A stretch of 24,588 nt of DNA, taken from NCBI GenBank assembly GCA_016720685.1, contig JADKKC010000044.1, forward strand, positions 5,001-29,588, read 5' to 3'. How positions within the stretch are numbered: the first letter of the stretch is position 1; every line of letters starts with the position of its first letter. The notes below the pieces were generated by a model. That model was not told where the DNA came from, searched no databases, and saw only the letters and a program-made list of their open reading frames with translations. Shown piece by piece: positions 23,251 through 24,588 of the stretch. The DNA is from Zoogloea sp. (GTDB lineage: Bacteria > Pseudomonadota > Gammaproteobacteria > Burkholderiales > Rhodocyclaceae). The translations under genes were made by a program, and so were the position numbers.

Positions 23251-24009
23251 TCAGCCCTTCTTGCGGTTCAGGAAGTCCTGCATGCGGCGGTTGGCTTCGT
23301 CGCTGCTCTGGGCAATCGCGGCGGCCAGGGATTCGGTGTAAAGGCCGTTGGCCATCGACATGTCGCCGATGTTGGCCACCGCGGTGATCGACGCCCAGTT
23401 GGAAAGCGGCGCATTGGTGGCGATCTGGGCCGCCAGCTTCATGGCTTCTTCCAGGGCCTTGCCCTCTTCGACGAGGTAGTGCGACAGACCGAGGCGGTAG
23501 CCGTCTTCGGCGCTGTAGCGGCGGCCGGTGAGCATCATCTCGGTCATGCGGTCGGAGCCGATGATCTTGCCGACGCGCACCGAGGCACCGCCGCCGACGA
23601 AGATGCCGCGCTGGCCTTCCGGCAACTGGAAGAAGGCGCTTGTGTCGGCAACCCGCACGTGGGTGCTGGTGGCCAGCTCAAGACCGCCGCCCACCACCGC
23701 GCCCTGCAGCGCCGACACCACCGGACGACCGCCGAACTGGATCTTCTGGAAAACCCTGTGCCACCACTGGGACTGCTGCAGCACCTCGAAGGGCGAACGG
23801 ATCTGGTGCTCGGACAGATCGAGACCGGCCGAAAAATGCGCGCCTTCGCCGGAAATCACCACCACCGTGGCATCGCTGCCCAGGTTGTCGAAGCAGGCTT
23901 CGATGTCCTGCAAGAGGCCGCTATTCACCGCATTGCGCTTGGCCGGACGGTTGAGCCGGATGTGGGCAATGCCGTTCTCGATGCTGACCAGGATGTTTTC
24001 GTAGTTCAT
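23251..24009 (-). CDS. Enoyl-CoA hydratase/crotonase family protein
   Basis: Hydrates a 2,3-unsaturated acyl-CoA, here probably a cinnamoyl-type CoA, to the 3-hydroxyacyl-CoA. It has 252 residues. Oxyanion-hole segments are HFSAGLDL at 58-65 and GAVVGGGLEL at 103-112. The two catalytic glutamates of hydratases appear kept, E111 and E131 (LPEGQRG). I choose ATG 24009 (AAGGAAG upstream, protein begins MNYENILVSIENG); the frame is open to 24072 but has no better start. It could also be a hydratase-lyase of the Ech/HCHL type, which makes an aldehyde. The adjacent SDR and thiolase argue for simple hydration. Confidence 0.9.
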   Translation of the reverse strand: MNYENILVSIENGIAHIRLNRPAKRNAVNSGLLQDIEACFDNLGSDATVVVISGEGAHFSAGLDLSEHQIRSPFEVLQQSQWWHRVFQKIQFGGRPVVSALQGAVVGGGLELATSTHVRVADTSAFFQLPEGQRGIFVGGGASVRVGKIIGSDRMTEMMLTGRRYSAEDGYRLGLSHYLVEEGKALEEAMKLAAQIATNAPLSNWASITAVANIGDMSMANGLYTESLAAAIAQSSDEANRRMQDFLNRKKG

Positions 24010-24075
24010 GTTTCTTCCTTGTTGTTTTGGGGCGCGGGAGCGAGTGCTGTTCCCCTTTCCCGCGCGGTCCACTTG

Positions 24076-24588
24076 TCAGGCCTTGCCGGCCGGCAGCAGG
24101 ATCACGTCCTCGTCCGGCTGCTCGGAATGGAGTCGCATCACCAGGTCGGCGCGGCGCGTGAGCACCAGGCGCTGGTTGATGTAGCCCTTGTCGGTGATCT
24201 CGCCGGCGTCGATGGACGGCGGTTCGACCAGCACCATGGCCCGTGCCGCGTAGCCGGCGGAACCGCCGCCACTCTTCTTGAGCGTGGCGAGGCCGCGGGC
24301 CACCATGGCGCGCACCGAGGGCTGGCGCAGCAGCACCTCGACAGGCGCATCGGCCAGCAGGTTGGCCGACAACTTGCGCAGCTCGGGCACGTTCGGAAAG
24401 ATCAGAAAGCCGATCTCGTCGCCGTTGTGGCCGGTGACGACGATGTCCTGGGCCATGGGCACCAGGGCATCGAGGCCTTTCATGCGCAGGCTGCCCACGT
24501 GCACCCAGGTGCCGGTGACGAGCTTGAAGTCTTCGCCCACGCGGCCGTCGAACAGCAGCCCCTTTTGCGGGCGGGCGCTATCGACGAA
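24076..24588 (-). CDS. Feruloyl-CoA synthetase-type acyl-CoA ligase (C-terminal part; N-terminus off the right edge)
   Basis: C-terminal 170 residues of an ATP-dependent acyl-CoA synthetase of the ANL superfamily. The frame is open to the window end. Seen: KGLLFDGRVGEDFKL followed by TGTWVHVGSLR (hinge and C-terminal domain start), DIVVTGHNGDEIG, and EITDKGYINQR carrying the conserved Lys region. These are the features of the bacterial feruloyl-CoA synthetase group, recalled from memory. In that group the enzyme activates hydroxycinnamates such as p-coumarate or ferulate. The stop lies 66 bases before the crotonase start, so the genes are probably one transcript with the ligase first. The substrate-binding part is outside the window, so specificity cannot be judged. 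Confidence 0.85.
   Translation of the reverse strand, partial: FVDSARPQKGLLFDGRVGEDFKLVTGTWVHVGSLRMKGLDALVPMAQDIVVTGHNGDEIGFLIFPNVPELRKLSANLLADAPVEVLLRQPSVRAMVARGLATLKKSGGGSAGYAARAMVLVEPPSIDAGEITDKGYINQRLVLTRRADLVMRLHSEQPDEDVILLPAGKA

Overview
The window looks like chromosomal DNA of a high-GC betaproteobacterium specialised in aromatic compounds, most like the Thauera/Azoarcus/Aromatoleum group. This is inferred from the GC-rich codon use and gene content; no rRNA, tRNA or other taxonomic marker is present. I see no insertion sequence, integrase, tRNA or CRISPR array.

Left part (1-12370): a regulator of the XylR/DmpR/MopR type (V4R sensor plus sigma-54 AAA+ domain) runs leftward off the window edge. 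It was found by reading the minus strand directly, because its frame is open to base 1. A long divergent intergenic region (942-1628) holds a good -24/-12 promoter, possible upstream activator sites, dyads and a structured leader. Rightward from it runs a TOL-plasmid-like aromatic operon: the two-component benzoate/toluate 1,2-dioxygenase (benABC = xylXYZ), the cis-diol dehydrogenase (benD = xylL) and a benzoate-type MFS importer. It continues with a XylT-type ferredoxin, catechol 2,3-dioxygenase, 2-hydroxymuconic semialdehyde dehydrogenase and hydrolase, 2-oxopent-4-enoate hydratase and 4-oxalocrotonate decarboxylase. Together these import benzoate, convert it to catechol, open the ring by meta cleavage and carry the product to 4-hydroxy-2-oxovalerate. 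The tautomerase (xylH), aldolase (xylK) and acetaldehyde dehydrogenase (xylQ) found in the TOL operon are not in the window.

Middle (12371-18492): after a strong hairpin comes a large fused indolepyruvate:ferredoxin oxidoreductase-type 2-oxoacid oxidoreductase. It is followed by another hairpin, a FUSC-family membrane protein and a nitronate monooxygenase-like flavoprotein.

Right part (18659-24588, all leftward): an acyl-CoA synthetase of the feruloyl-CoA synthetase type (C-terminal part only), a crotonase, a thiolase, an SDR dehydrogenase, a fused type I CoA-transferase and a thioesterase very like 4-hydroxybenzoyl-CoA thioesterase. This reads as a beta-oxidation-type side-chain pathway for phenylpropanoids (for example p-coumarate) that ends in a free benzoate. 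A BIME-like palindromic repeat pair sits inside this gene row. A small DUF3079 protein gene lies at its end, convergent with the middle genes.

Strong hairpins mark five junctions on the rightward strand (benB/benC, benK/xylT, xylE/xylG, xylI/ior, ior/FUSC), and an AT-rich promoter-like island lies before xylG. The rightward genes are therefore probably several transcription segments rather than one uniform operon.
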